From the NCBI RefSeq assembly GCF_004151105.1, contig NZ_PHRF01000162.1:363964-427963 (forward strand): a stretch of DNA of 64,000 nucleotides. Direction: 5' to 3'. Of the stretch, positions 25,154-38,069 are shown piece after piece. The notes under the pieces were generated by a model that saw only the letters and a program-made list of their open reading frames with translations, was not told the DNA's origin and searched no databases. The position numbers and the translations under genes are program-made. Numbering within the stretch: position 1 is the stretch's first letter; every line of letters begins with the position of its first letter. The stretch comes from Streptomyces sp. L-9-10. GTDB taxonomy: Bacteria > Actinomycetota > Actinomycetes > Streptomycetales > Streptomycetaceae.

Positions 25154-25207
25154 ACGCGGAAAGATCCACGTTGGCAGGGACACGCTCGGCACGACGACAA
25201 CACGGAT

Positions 25208-26326
25208 ATGCGCGTCGTCATCGTCACCGAATCCTTCCCGCCCGATGTCAACGGGGTGGCACACTGCGCCCTCCAGACCGCCCGGCATCTCGCCGCCCGC
25301 GGTCATGATCCGCTCGTCATCGCCCCGGCCGTCGCCGGGGATGCCGAGATCGACGCACCGTGCCCCGTGGTACGCGTGCCCTCACTCCCGCTGCCCGGCT
25401 ATCCGCAGGTGCGGGTGGCACTCCCCAGCCGGCGCATCGCGGCGGCCATCACCGCGCACCGCGCCGAACTCGTCCACCTGGCCGGACCCTTCGTGCTCGG
25501 CGTACGCGGCATGACGGCCGCCGCCCGGCTCGGTGTCCCCGCCGTCGCCGTCTACCAGACCGACCTCGCGGGCTACGCCCGTACCTATGTGGGCGCGGGC
25601 GAGGCCGCGGCCTGGCGGCGGATCCGTGCCGTGCACACCGCCGCCGACCTCACCCTCGCGCCGTCCAGCGCCGCCGCGAACGACCTCGCCGAGCACGGCA
25701 TCCCGCGGGTGCGGCTCTGGCCGCGGGGCGTGGACACCGTACGGTTCCGGCCCGAACTGCGCGACGAGGAGCTGCGCAGGCGGCTCGCGCCCAACGGGGA
25801 GCTGATCGTCGGCTATGTCGGCCGGCTGGCCCCCGAGAAGCATGTCGAACTCCTCGCCGGGGTCTCCCGGCTGCCCGGCGTCCGCGTCGTGATCGTCGGG
25901 GACGGGCCCAGCGAGACCTCCCTGCGCGGGGCGCTGCCCGGCGCGGTCTTCCTCGGCCGGTCGACCGGTGACGAACTGGCGCGGACCTTCGCCTCGTTCG
26001 ACGTGTTCGCGCACACAGGCCCCTACGAGACCTTCTGCCAGACCGTGCAGGAGGCCATGGCCAGCGGGGTGCCGGTGATCGCGCCCGCCGCCGGCGGACC
26101 GCTCGACCTCGTCGACCACGGACGTACCGGACTGCTGGTCACCCCGCACGACGTCGACGCCGTCACCACCGCCGTGGAGGAACTCGCCTTCGCCCCCGCG
26201 CTCCGCGCGGCCTACGGGCAGGCGGGCCGCGCCACCGTCGAGGGCAGGACCTGGGCCGTCGTCGGGGACCAGCTGCTCGACCACTACACCGAGGTGCTCG
26301 GCGCCCGCACGGCGGTGGTCGCGTGA
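25208..26326 (+). CDS. GT4 glycosyltransferase, MgtA/PimB-like mannosyltransferase
   Basis: 372 residues, GT-B fold, GT4 family. The N-terminus (VVIVTESFPPDVNGVAHCALQTARHLAARGHD) is that of the actinobacterial mannosyltransferases such as MgtA. The C-terminal nucleotide-sugar site shows GYVGRLAPEKHVELLAG, VIVGDGPS and the E-x7-E motif in ETFCQTVQE. It probably transfers mannose from GDP-mannose to a lipid on the cytosolic side of the membrane. First of four genes joined by 4-bp overlaps (GTGA, ATGA, ATGA). No clear ribosome site before the ATG. Confidence 0.85.
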   Translation: MRVVIVTESFPPDVNGVAHCALQTARHLAARGHDPLVIAPAVAGDAEIDAPCPVVRVPSLPLPGYPQVRVALPSRRIAAAITAHRAELVHLAGPFVLGVRGMTAAARLGVPAVAVYQTDLAGYARTYVGAGEAAAWRRIRAVHTAADLTLAPSSAAANDLAEHGIPRVRLWPRGVDTVRFRPELRDEELRRRLAPNGELIVGYVGRLAPEKHVELLAGVSRLPGVRVVIVGDGPSETSLRGALPGAVFLGRSTGDELARTFASFDVFAHTGPYETFCQTVQEAMASGVPVIAPAAGGPLDLVDHGRTGLLVTPHDVDAVTTAVEELAFAPALRAAYGQAGRATVEGRTWAVVGDQLLDHYTEVLGARTAVVA

Positions 26327-27516
26327 GCGCCCTGAAGATCGTACGGCTGGCCAACTTCGTCACCCCCGCCTCGGGCGGCCTGCGCACCGCGCTCCAGGAG
26401 CTGGGCAGCGGCTATCTCGCGGCCGGGCACCAGCCGGTGCTGATCGTGCCGGGGGAGCGGGAGTCCGACGTGGACACCTCGCAGGGGCGGGTGATCACCC
26501 TGCCGGGGCCCGTACTGCCCGGCACCGGCGGATACCGGGTGCTGAGCGCGCGGCGGCGGCTGCGGGAGGTGCTCGAAGAGATCGGGCCCGACCGGCTCGA
26601 GGTCTCCGACCGCACCACCCTGCGCTGGACGGGGGAGTGGGCACGCCGCCATCGCATCCCGTCCGTGATGGTCTCCCACGAGACGGCGGACGGGGTGCTG
26701 CGCACCTGGGGTGTGCCCGGGGTCGCCGCGGGCCGGGCCGCCGACCGGCTCAATCTGCGCACGGCCTGGGCATATTCGCGGATCGTCTGCACCACGGAGT
26801 GGGCGGAGCGGGAGTTCCTCCGGATCGGGGCCCGCAATGTGGTGCGCGCACCACTCGGTGTCGATCTGCGCCGGTGCACGCCGGAGCGGTACGACGCCGA
26901 GCTGCGCTCCCGGTACGTGCGTACGGGTGAAGTACTGCTCGTACTCGGCTCCCGGCTGTCGGTGGAGAAGCGTCCCGGCACCGCGCTCGACGCGCTCGCC
27001 GAGCTGCGCGAGCGGGGTGTACCCGCGGTGCTGGTCGTCGCCGGAGACGGTCCGTTGCGGGCCGGACTGGTGCGCCGGGCCCGTGCCGAACGGCTGCCCG
27101 CACTCTTCCTCGGCCATGTGCGCGACCGCGAGGCGATGGCCGATCTCCAGGCTTCCGCGGACATCTGTCTGGCGCCGGGCCCCGCCGAGACCTTCGGGCT
27201 GTCGGCCCTGGAGGCGCTGGCGTGCGGCACACCGGTCGTCGCCAGCGCGTCGTCGGCGCTGCCCGAGGTGATCGGGGACGCGGGCATCGCCGCCCGGGAC
27301 AACGCCTCGGCCTTCGCCGACGCGATCCAGGAGCTCCAGGCCCGCCCCGAGGGGACGCGCCGTGCCGCGGCCCGCGCCCGCGCGGAGCTCTTCAGCTGGG
27401 AGAACGCGGTCGCCGCCTTCCTCGCGGCCCACGATCTCCCGGTCGGCGTACCGGTGCTGAACAAGGTCCCGTCGCAGGTCCAGCAGGCCCACCGGCCGGA
27501 GGGAGAGGCGAGATGA
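26323..27516 (+). CDS. GT4 glycosyltransferase
   Basis: 397 residues, second GT4 enzyme of the operon. The N-terminal acceptor domain begins LKIVRLANFVTPASGGLRTALQELG. The C-terminal domain has LLVLGSRLSVEKRPGTALDAL, LVVAGDGPLR and E-x7-E in ETFGLSALE. GTG start overlaps the upstream stop. It is not a close duplicate of its neighbour, so the two probably act one after the other on the same glycolipid or glycan. Donor and acceptor are not known. Confidence 0.85.
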   Translation: MSALKIVRLANFVTPASGGLRTALQELGSGYLAAGHQPVLIVPGERESDVDTSQGRVITLPGPVLPGTGGYRVLSARRRLREVLEEIGPDRLEVSDRTTLRWTGEWARRHRIPSVMVSHETADGVLRTWGVPGVAAGRAADRLNLRTAWAYSRIVCTTEWAEREFLRIGARNVVRAPLGVDLRRCTPERYDAELRSRYVRTGEVLLVLGSRLSVEKRPGTALDALAELRERGVPAVLVVAGDGPLRAGLVRRARAERLPALFLGHVRDREAMADLQASADICLAPGPAETFGLSALEALACGTPVVASASSALPEVIGDAGIAARDNASAFADAIQELQARPEGTRRAAARARAELFSWENAVAAFLAAHDLPVGVPVLNKVPSQVQQAHRPEGEAR

Positions 27517-28504
27517 CGACGGAGGCGGAGAGCGGCACGCTGCCCGCGGACGCGGCCCCGGATCGGGAACGCCACCAGGAACGGCACCAGAAACGGGACC
27601 ACGAACGGGACCTGGCGCAGGACCGGGTTCCGGACGTGGCCGCGCCGCCGCGGGCCCTGCGCTACGCGGCCCTCGGAGACTCGCTCACCGCCGGGATCGG
27701 CGACCCCGTCGACGGCGGATGGCGGGGCTGGGCCGCCCTGCTCGGCGCGGGCGTGGGCGACCCCGGGACGGGCGTACGGTTCCACAACTTCGCCGTCAGC
27801 GGCGCGCTCACCCGCGACGTGGAGGAGAAGCAGACCCCCGCCGCCCTCGCCTTCGCCCCCGACCTCGCCTCCGTCGTCGTCGGCGTCAACGACACCCTGC
27901 GCCGCGCCTTCGACATCCAGGACCTCGCCGTGCGCCTCGACCGCGCCTGCGGCGCACTCGCCGCGCACGGCACCGTACTGCTGACCACCTGTCTGCCCGA
28001 CCCCGGCAGAATGCTCGGGCTGCCCGCGCCGCTCGCCCTGCCCCTCGCCCGGCGGCAGCGCGCCGTCAACGCCGTCGTCCACGCCCTGGCGGCACGCTAC
28101 GACACCGTCCATCTGCACATGGCGGAGGCGTCCTGGGTCGCCGACCGGTCCCTGTGGAGCGCCGACCGGCTGCACCCCGCCGAGCGCGGGCACCGGATGA
28201 TCGCCGCGCGCTTCCACGCACTGCTCGCCGAACGGGGACTGGCCCTCGGCCCCGAACCCTCCCTGGCGGCCGACCAGCCCCCGCCGAGCCGCGCGGCCAC
28301 GCTGCGCTGGCTCGCCACCTCGGGCACCGGATGGGTGGCGCGCCGCTGCCGGGATCTCCTGCCCGAGCTGCTGCGGCTGGCGGGCGACGAGGTGACGCAC
28401 TGGGCGCGCGGCACCGGCGCCCGGCTCGATCTGCACGCCGAACTCGCCCTTTCCCGCGCGCTCGCCGCACTGTCGCCCGGCGCTCCCCTTGCCAGAATGG
28501 GGGA

Positions 28505-28508
<4 letters not shown>
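27513..28508 (+). CDS. SGNH/GDSL hydrolase
   Basis: 331 residues. The SGNH blocks are all there: Ser57 in LGDSLTAGIG, Gly in the FAVSGA turn, Asn126 in VVGVNDT and the Asp218/His221 pair in SADRLHPAERGH. It should be an esterase or acylhydrolase. There is no signal peptide; the N-terminus is a highly charged stretch of repeated Arg/His/Glu (residues 18-36). The C-terminal ~100 residues are helical and basic. ATG overlaps the glycosyltransferase stop, so deacylation of the same glycolipid is a reasonable guess. Confidence 0.87.
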
Positions 28509-32110
<3,602 letters not shown>

Positions 32111-32116
32111 GCCGGG

Positions 32117-33604
32117 TCACTGCCCTTCGGGGGGCTTGCCCTGGGCGGAGGAGACCTCGACGAGTTCGGCGCGGCCCCGCGCGTTGAGGCTCAGGATCGG
32201 GACGGCCTTGTTCCGCGGATTGCCGTTGTTCCGGAAGGAGATGAAGCCGCTCGCCCCCGCTACCTGCTGCGGCCCGTTCATCTGCTGGAACATCCGGCCC
32301 ACCGCGCCCCCGGTCACTGCGCCGGGCCCGCCCGCCGCCATCCGGACGCCCTCGGCCGCGGTCAGCACCGCGTCGTGGGCCATGAGGTCCTGGCCGTCGT
32401 AGCGGTCGTCGCCCGGGAACCACTTGTCCAGCTGGCCGTTCTCCTGGAAGTACCGCGCGGAACGTTCGGAGACCCGCCCGGGATCGGCCCGCCACATGTC
32501 GCGGTGGGCCAGCCCCGTGAAGAGCACCGTGACGTCGTTCTCGACGGCGTGGGCGATCTGCTCCCGGTCCAGGTTCGAGGTGTCGTCACCGGCGAGGACC
32601 GTGAACGTATGGTCCGTACAGCTGCGGTTGGCCAGCGAATCGAGGAAGTTGGTGAGGTGCCGGCCGCGGCCGGCGAAGTAGATGACCTGCGGCCGGGTGT
32701 CGCAGAGCTGCGCGGGGAAATAGCGCAGTTCGTTCTTCCAGGCGCCGCCGGGCACCGACGAGTCGAACGTCATCCGCTCCGCCACCAGCCGGTGGCCGGT
32801 CTTCTTGTCGGGGAACGCCTCGGTGAAGGCGGTGCCCAGCGTGTCCGCGTACAGATTGGTCCTGGCGGCGTCCTGGACGACCACCGCCGTACGGAGCTTC
32901 GTGGACCGCTTCAGATAGGCCGCCGCCGCGTACGCCTCGTCCACATTGGTGGGCGAGACCCGTACGAAGCCGGGGATGCCCTGGATATTGGTGGCGGTCA
33001 TGGTGCTGGCGACGGTGGCGAGGCCGCTCTCGGACAGCTTCCTGAGCGCCTCCAGATTCGGGCCGGTGCTGGGGCCCAGACCGGTCACGGCCACCAGGTT
33101 GTCGTCGGAGTCCTTCCGGGCGATCAGCTCGTCCACGGTGTGGTTCCAGTGCGCCGAGCTGCTGCCGGTGTTCGCGATCAGCAGCCGGATCTTGGGCGAG
33201 GAGGCGAGATCACCGCGGTTGTGCCGGTACTGCGCGAGATAGGCGCCCTCCAGCTCGTGCCGCACCGAATCCTCGGAATTGCTGTCGTCGTTGGTGAGCG
33301 TGAAGGAGGTCATGTACGCGACGCTGACATACGGCTCCTTCTTGGCCTCCTTGCTGACCAGGTCGTTCTCCTCCTTGATCTTCTTCACCACGGTGGCCAG
33401 ATGGTCCGCGAAGTGGAACGAGCCGTCGGTGACGCCCACGCACTCCTTGTCCTCGCCGCGCTTGACGACACCGTCGTCGCACCGGGCCCGTACGTCCCCG
33501 ATCCAGCGGACACCCAGCGGGACAGCCACCGCGAGTACGGCGACGACGACCACCCCGATCACCACGCGGCGCACGATGTGCAGCGGCCATTCGAGTCTGC
33601 GCAT
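32117..33604 (-). CDS. Membrane-anchored periplasmic-binding-protein-like receptor
   Basis: 495 residues. One N-terminal membrane helix (WPLHIVRRVVIGVVVVAVLAVAVPLGV, residues ~6-33) is followed by an extracellular domain of the amino-acid-type periplasmic-binding fold (YVSVAYMTSFTLTND..., LLIANTGSSSAHWN, VAVTGLGPSTGPN, VASTMTATNIQGIPGFVRVSPTNVDEAYAAAAYL). It has no lipobox Cys and no ABC permease or ATPase next to it, so uptake is unlikely. It follows the P-loop gene at 33610 by 5 bp. ATG at 33604 has GAGGGG with 8-nt spacing; a GTG at 33613 overlapping the upstream stop is an alternative. Confidence 0.75.
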   Translation of the reverse strand: MRRLEWPLHIVRRVVIGVVVVAVLAVAVPLGVRWIGDVRARCDDGVVKRGEDKECVGVTDGSFHFADHLATVVKKIKEENDLVSKEAKKEPYVSVAYMTSFTLTNDDSNSEDSVRHELEGAYLAQYRHNRGDLASSPKIRLLIANTGSSSAHWNHTVDELIARKDSDDNLVAVTGLGPSTGPNLEALRKLSESGLATVASTMTATNIQGIPGFVRVSPTNVDEAYAAAAYLKRSTKLRTAVVVQDAARTNLYADTLGTAFTEAFPDKKTGHRLVAERMTFDSSVPGGAWKNELRYFPAQLCDTRPQVIYFAGRGRHLTNFLDSLANRSCTDHTFTVLAGDDTSNLDREQIAHAVENDVTVLFTGLAHRDMWRADPGRVSERSARYFQENGQLDKWFPGDDRYDGQDLMAHDAVLTAAEGVRMAAGGPGAVTGGAVGRMFQQMNGPQQVAGASGFISFRNNGNPRNKAVPILSLNARGRAELVEVSSAQGKPPEGQ

Positions 33605-33609
33605 CCCGC

Positions 33610-35598
33610 TCACCCCTCGCTCGTGGACGTCAGCGGATGGCGCCAGTGGCGATAACGCTCCGCCTCGTTGAACAGCGCCACGACATCGTTCCTGCGCAGC
33701 CGCGACAGCTGGTTGAACCCGTCGGCGATCAGATCGTTCAGCCGCATCCCGGGATCGGCGAGCGGATCGCTCCACACCCAGCGGGTGATGATCAGCTCCC
33801 GGATCACCCCTCCGGTGGTGACCGCCTCGCCGGGCTCGCCGGGACCGAGGCCGGCCAGCAGATCCAGTGGACCGCCCAGGGAGACGAGCCGGTTGGGCGC
33901 CGCCGTGATCGCGTTGAACTCACTGATCCACTGCGCCGCGGGCACCTCGGGGAAACGCCCGACCAGATGGGCGGTCACCTCGTCGATCCGGCCCCAGGCC
34001 AGCCGGTGGTACATCTCCTGGACCGTGCGCCCCACGGATCCGAAGTGCTCGGCGAGGAGTTCGTGCACGGTGTCCCAGTCGTCGGGGCGCCGGGCCAGCC
34101 GCCACAGCAGCAGCCGCCGCGGCCAGGGGTGGAGGGCCGGCGTCACGCTCCCGGGACCGAGCAGCAGCCAGCGGGCGCGCATCTCGCCGAAGAGCGGGTC
34201 CCCGGGGCTCAGCACCCGCGTACCGATCGACAGATCACGCGCGGCGGCGCACTCGGCGAGCGTCGCGCGCCGCGGCTCGTCGATGCCCTGGAGCAGATGG
34301 TCGAGCGCCGCGTCGGCGAGCGTGAGTGTCTCCTCGCCGTCGCGCAGCGTCCGGTCGGGCAGCCCGCGCAGCCAGCGGTCCTGCCCGGGACCGTCCTCGG
34401 CCGGTACGTCGGAGTGCCGCAGCACCTCCAGGACCTGGTGCACGGCGCTCGGCAGCCCGCAGGTCAGCCGGTGCACGAAGGGCGCGAGGCGGGTGAAGGG
34501 CGCCAGATCCGGGTGGCGGCGCAGCTCCAGTTCGATACGGATACGGACCTCGTCGAGGTTGAGATCCCGCAGCCGCAGCGGATACCACCAGGTGTCGTCG
34601 CTGTCGCGGGTCGGCCGGTGCTCGCTCCAGTCCGCGAGAGAGGCCCGGTCGGGACCGCGCAGCTGCCAGGGCCACTGGTCGCCGGTGGCCGGGCCCCAGC
34701 GCGGCAGCCAGCGGTTGGAACTGGCGACGATGGTCAGCGGATCGCAGGAGAGCCCCGCCACCACGGTGTCGTCGTGCCGGGCGCGGATCAGCAGATCGAG
34801 GAAGCGACGGCCGTACTCCGAATGGGAGTTGTCGAGCAGCAGCAGATACGAGCGGGGCGTGAACGAGTGGTCCGCGTTGCCCCGCAGATCCGCCAGGAAC
34901 GCCGAGAACAGCACGCGGTCGAGCCGCTCCTCGTCCTCCGCGTCGCCGTCGTGCCGCCACAGGTTCAGCTCGACCAGCGCCTCCCACGGGTCCTGGCTCC
35001 GGATGAGCGGATGGCCGCCGTACCACGCGGCGCTCCCGGTGAACTTACGGCCGGGCAGCCGGCGACGGCCGCGCCGCAGGGCGTCCCGCAGCAGCGCGAG
35101 GGCGGCGGTCGACGCGCCGTCAGGGGCTCCCACGGCGCCGCCCGCCACCTCGAAGAAGGCGGCCAGATAATCGCCGTACCGGGCCTCGGCCCGTTCCTGG
35201 AAGGCGTCCAGCTCCCGCCGGATATTGCGCCGCCCCTCGGCCAGGCTGGTCATCCGCAGGTCGTGGTCGGAGGCGAGCAGCCCGAGGGTGAGCCGGGGGA
35301 AATGGGAGCGGCGGTACCGTGGCAGCTTCCGTTCGAGCTGCCGGGCGAGCAGCCCCAGACCGTAGCGCGGCAACAGCCCGTGCTCGGCGGCGAGATTGAC
35401 ATAGGCGAACGGGTTCTCGGGGCCGAACTGCTCCATCAGCGCGCTGTGCGCCTCGCTGGCACCACTGCCGCGCGGGCCGAGCAGCATCGTCACCGGCCGT
35501 TCCGCGGTGGGCTGCTGCCTCAGACACTCGTCGACGAGGGAGATGATGCCGTTGCGGCCCCTGAGGCCCATGCGCACTCCGGACTCCGTCACGCGCAT
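33610..35598 (-). CDS. STAND-like P-loop protein, degenerate ATP site, unknown function
   Basis: 662 residues. An N-terminal P-loop domain (VTMLLGPRGSGASEAHSAL, residues 37-54) resembles STAND or AAA proteins, but the Walker A lysine is Ala47. The Walker B strand is SYLLLLDNSHSE (Asp256 followed by Asn). The rest is helical and Trp/Arg-rich with no other recognised domain. ATG at 35598 follows GGGGGG closely; MGLRG at 35571 with CCGGAG is an alternative start. It is coupled to the binding-protein-like receptor downstream, so a receptor plus signalling or regulatory P-loop pair is my inference. Confidence 0.65.
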   Translation of the reverse strand: MRVTESGVRMGLRGRNGIISLVDECLRQQPTAERPVTMLLGPRGSGASEAHSALMEQFGPENPFAYVNLAAEHGLLPRYGLGLLARQLERKLPRYRRSHFPRLTLGLLASDHDLRMTSLAEGRRNIRRELDAFQERAEARYGDYLAAFFEVAGGAVGAPDGASTAALALLRDALRRGRRRLPGRKFTGSAAWYGGHPLIRSQDPWEALVELNLWRHDGDAEDEERLDRVLFSAFLADLRGNADHSFTPRSYLLLLDNSHSEYGRRFLDLLIRARHDDTVVAGLSCDPLTIVASSNRWLPRWGPATGDQWPWQLRGPDRASLADWSEHRPTRDSDDTWWYPLRLRDLNLDEVRIRIELELRRHPDLAPFTRLAPFVHRLTCGLPSAVHQVLEVLRHSDVPAEDGPGQDRWLRGLPDRTLRDGEETLTLADAALDHLLQGIDEPRRATLAECAAARDLSIGTRVLSPGDPLFGEMRARWLLLGPGSVTPALHPWPRRLLLWRLARRPDDWDTVHELLAEHFGSVGRTVQEMYHRLAWGRIDEVTAHLVGRFPEVPAAQWISEFNAITAAPNRLVSLGGPLDLLAGLGPGEPGEAVTTGGVIRELIITRWVWSDPLADPGMRLNDLIADGFNQLSRLRRNDVVALFNEAERYRHWRHPLTSTSEG

Positions 35599-35777
35599 CA
35601 GCCCCCCCGAGCCACGCGCCCCGCACAAGTGGGGCGACACCGTCAAGTCTACCGGAGTGCCTTACAACTACTGCTGATTTTGCGGAGGTTGATGAGATGG
35701 ACCGTGAACCTGCCCGGACCGGCCCGCCGCGCACAGCGGCTCGCGGCCACGTTCACACCGGCCGACTGCCCTCTCGG

Positions 35778-35813
35778 TGTCATGCGGCGGTGTCATGCGG
35801 CGGTGTCATCCGG
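35778..35813. repeat. 13-bp tandem repeat at pxpC 3' end
   Basis: TGTCATGCGGCGG at 35778-35790 and 35791-35803 followed by a partial third copy TGTCATCCGG. The pxpC stop lies in the third copy; the first two lie just outside the coding sequence. Confidence 0.6.
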
Positions 35814-36684
35814 AGGACCGGTGCCGTACCACGACGAACCGCACGGGCGTCCCCGGCACGGCCTGCGCCGCCGCCGCGAGGTCGCGCTCGGCCACGACCG
35901 CGATGACCGGGTAGCCGCCGGTCGTCGGATGGTCGGCGAGGAACACCAGCGGCCGGCCGTCGGGCGGCACCTGCACGGCCCCCGTCACCATGCCCTCGCT
36001 GGGCAGCTCGGCGGAGACGGCGCGCTCCAGCGGCGGGCCCTCCGTGCGCAGCCCGATACGGTTGCTCGCGGCCGAGACCCGGTAGGGGCGCGTGGCCAGC
36101 GTGCGCAGGGCCGTGCTCGTGAACCAGCCGTCGCGCGGCCCGAGCCGTATCCGCAGCACCAGTTCGTCGGGCGGGGCCTGTGTGGGCACCCCGTCGGCCG
36201 GGACCGCTCGCGCCGTCGCCGGGCCCAGCGGCAGGACCGTACCGACGCGCAGCGGCGCGGGACCGAGGCCCGACAGCAGGTCCGTCGACCGGCTGCCGAG
36301 AACCGGCTCCACCGCCACCCCGCCGCCGAACGCCACATAACTCCTGACCCCGGAGACGGCCCTCCCCACCTCCAGCAACGCGCCCGCGGGCACCCGCACG
36401 GGAGCACCCCAGGGGGCCGGGCGCCCGTCGACCAGGACCGGGCACGGCGCTCCGGCGACCGCCGCCGTCACCGCGCAGCGCGGCCGTACCGCACAGCCGT
36501 CGAGGGTCGTCTCCAGCGCCGCGGCGCCCTCCGGATTGCCCACCAGCCGGTTGACGAGCCGCAGCGCCGGCGGATCGAGGGCCCCGGAGCGCGGCACCCC
36601 CAGGTGGGCGTGCCCGTACCGGCCCAGGTCCTGCACGGTGGTCAGCGCCCCGGAGCGTACGACGGAGAGAGCCCGGTCCGTCAT
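35806..36684 (-). CDS. pxpC: 5-oxoprolinase subunit PxpC (biotin-dependent carboxyltransferase family)
   Basis: 292 residues, full family length. Motifs: VVRSGALTTVQDLGRYGHAHLGVPRSGALDP at the N-terminus, YVAFGGGVAVEPVLGSRSTDL in the middle and SEGMVTGAVQVPPDGRPLVFLADHPTTGGYPVIAVV at the C-terminus. With PxpA and PxpB it forms the prokaryotic ATP-dependent 5-oxoprolinase. ATG overlaps the pxpB stop in ATGA. Gene order on the minus strand is MFS-pxpA-pxpB-pxpC, all coupled or within a few bases. Confidence 0.92.
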   Translation of the reverse strand: MTDRALSVVRSGALTTVQDLGRYGHAHLGVPRSGALDPPALRLVNRLVGNPEGAAALETTLDGCAVRPRCAVTAAVAGAPCPVLVDGRPAPWGAPVRVPAGALLEVGRAVSGVRSYVAFGGGVAVEPVLGSRSTDLLSGLGPAPLRVGTVLPLGPATARAVPADGVPTQAPPDELVLRIRLGPRDGWFTSTALRTLATRPYRVSAASNRIGLRTEGPPLERAVSAELPSEGMVTGAVQVPPDGRPLVFLADHPTTGGYPVIAVVAERDLAAAAQAVPGTPVRFVVVRHRSSG

Positions 36685-37304
36685 CGGCCGGCCGCCGTCG
36701 GCACGAACCGCACCCGCGTCCCCGGCGCGAGCAGCGCCGCAGGCACCCGCGCCGGGTCCCACAGGACGGTGTCCGTCGTCCCGATCAGCTGCCAGCCGCC
36801 GGGCGAGGAGCGCGGATACACCCCGGTGTACGGGCCCGCGAGAGCGACAGAACCCGGGGGCACGGCGGTACGGGGAGTGGGCCTGCGGGGTACGGCGTAC
36901 CGCGCGGGCAGCCCGGTCAGATAGCCGAAGCCGGGCGCGAACCCGCAGAACGCGACCCTGAATTCGGCCGCCGAGTGGATCCGCGCCACCTCCTCGGGCG
37001 GCACACCCCACAGTGCGGCGACCTCCGCCAGATCCGGACCGTCGTAACGCACCGGCAGTTCCACGGTGTCCGGCACGCGTGTGTCCGGCGCCTCGGCCCG
37101 CCAGCCGTGGAGCCCCGTGGCGAAGCCCGCCGGATCGTCCAGGCCGTCGAGCAGAACGGTCCGGGCCGCGGGGACGATCTCCCGCACCGGCGGCAGGACA
37201 CCCGCGGCACGGCGGCGCAGCAGCTCGGCGTGGAACGCCGCCGTCTCCTCGCCGTCGGCCAGTTCGACGAGGAGCGCCCGGTCGCCGACGGGCAGCGCCC
37301 TCAT
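36681..37304 (-). CDS. pxpB: 5-oxoprolinase subunit PxpB (allophanate hydrolase subunit 1 family)
   Basis: 207 residues. Signature VAFCGFAPGFGYLTGLPARYAVPRRPTPRTAVPPGSVALAGPYTGVYPRSSPGGWQLIG is the best-conserved part of the family. It starts at the ATG overlapping the pxpA stop; the open frame upstream of it lies inside pxpA. Acts with PxpC in the ATP-dependent opening of 5-oxoproline. Confidence 0.92.
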   Translation of the reverse strand: MRALPVGDRALLVELADGEETAAFHAELLRRRAAGVLPPVREIVPAARTVLLDGLDDPAGFATGLHGWRAEAPDTRVPDTVELPVRYDGPDLAEVAALWGVPPEEVARIHSAAEFRVAFCGFAPGFGYLTGLPARYAVPRRPTPRTAVPPGSVALAGPYTGVYPRSSPGGWQLIGTTDTVLWDPARVPAALLAPGTRVRFVPTAAGR

Positions 37305-38065
37305 ACGAAGGACTCCACCCGGACGCCGGACAGCTCCAGTTGGCGGCGCACCCGCCGGGCGAGATCCACCGCGCCGGGGGTGTCGCCGTGCAGACACAGC
37401 GAGCGGGCGCGGACGCCGACGGACCGCCCGTACAGGGAGGTCACGACGCCGAACCGGGCCATGGACACGGACCGTTCCACCACCGCCGAGGCGTCCGTGA
37501 TCACGGCGCCCTCCTGCCCGCGCGGCACGAGCGTGCCCTCCGAGGTGTAGGCGCGGTCCGCGAACGCCTCGGCGACGACGGGCAGTCCGGCCTTCTCCGC
37601 CACATCATGGAGCAGGGAGCCCGGCAGGCCGAGCAGCGGCAGCCGCTCGCCGGTCAGCAGCACACCCTCCACGACGGCCTCGGCCTGCTCCGCGTCATGG
37701 ACCACCCTGTTGTAGAGGGCGCCGTGCGGTTTGACATAGGCGACGCGGGCGCCCGCCGCCTTCGCGAACACCTCCAGCGCGCCGATCTGGTAGGCGACCT
37801 CGGCCGCCAGCTCGTCCGCGGGCACCTCCATCGAGCGGCGGCCGAAGCCGGCCAGATCGCGGTACGAGACCTGGGCGCCGATCCGGACCCCGCGCTCGAC
37901 GGCCCAACCGCAGACCCGCCGCATGGTGGCCGCGTCCCCGGCGTGGAAGCCGCAGGCCACATTGGCGCTGGTGACGACGGAGAGCAGCTCCTCGTCCTCG
38001 GTCAGCCGCCAGTGGCCGAAGCCCTCGCCCAGGTCGGCGTTGAGATCGATGGACGCCCAGGTCAT
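37301..38065 (-). CDS. pxpA: 5-oxoprolinase subunit PxpA (LamB/YcsF family)
   Basis: 254 residues. The LamB/YcsF signature is complete: IDLNADLGEGFG at the N-terminus, SANVACGFHAGDAATM, VSYRDLAGFGRR, YVKPHGALYN and LCLHGDTPGAVDLARRVRR at the end. PxpA is the metal-independent TIM-barrel subunit that binds 5-oxoproline. Only 4 bp separate it from the MFS transporter upstream, so all four genes form one transcript starting near 39400. Confidence 0.93.
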   Translation of the reverse strand: MTWASIDLNADLGEGFGHWRLTEDEELLSVVTSANVACGFHAGDAATMRRVCGWAVERGVRIGAQVSYRDLAGFGRRSMEVPADELAAEVAYQIGALEVFAKAAGARVAYVKPHGALYNRVVHDAEQAEAVVEGVLLTGERLPLLGLPGSLLHDVAEKAGLPVVAEAFADRAYTSEGTLVPRGQEGAVITDASAVVERSVSMARFGVVTSLYGRSVGVRARSLCLHGDTPGAVDLARRVRRQLELSGVRVESFV

Positions 38066-38069
38066 GGAG

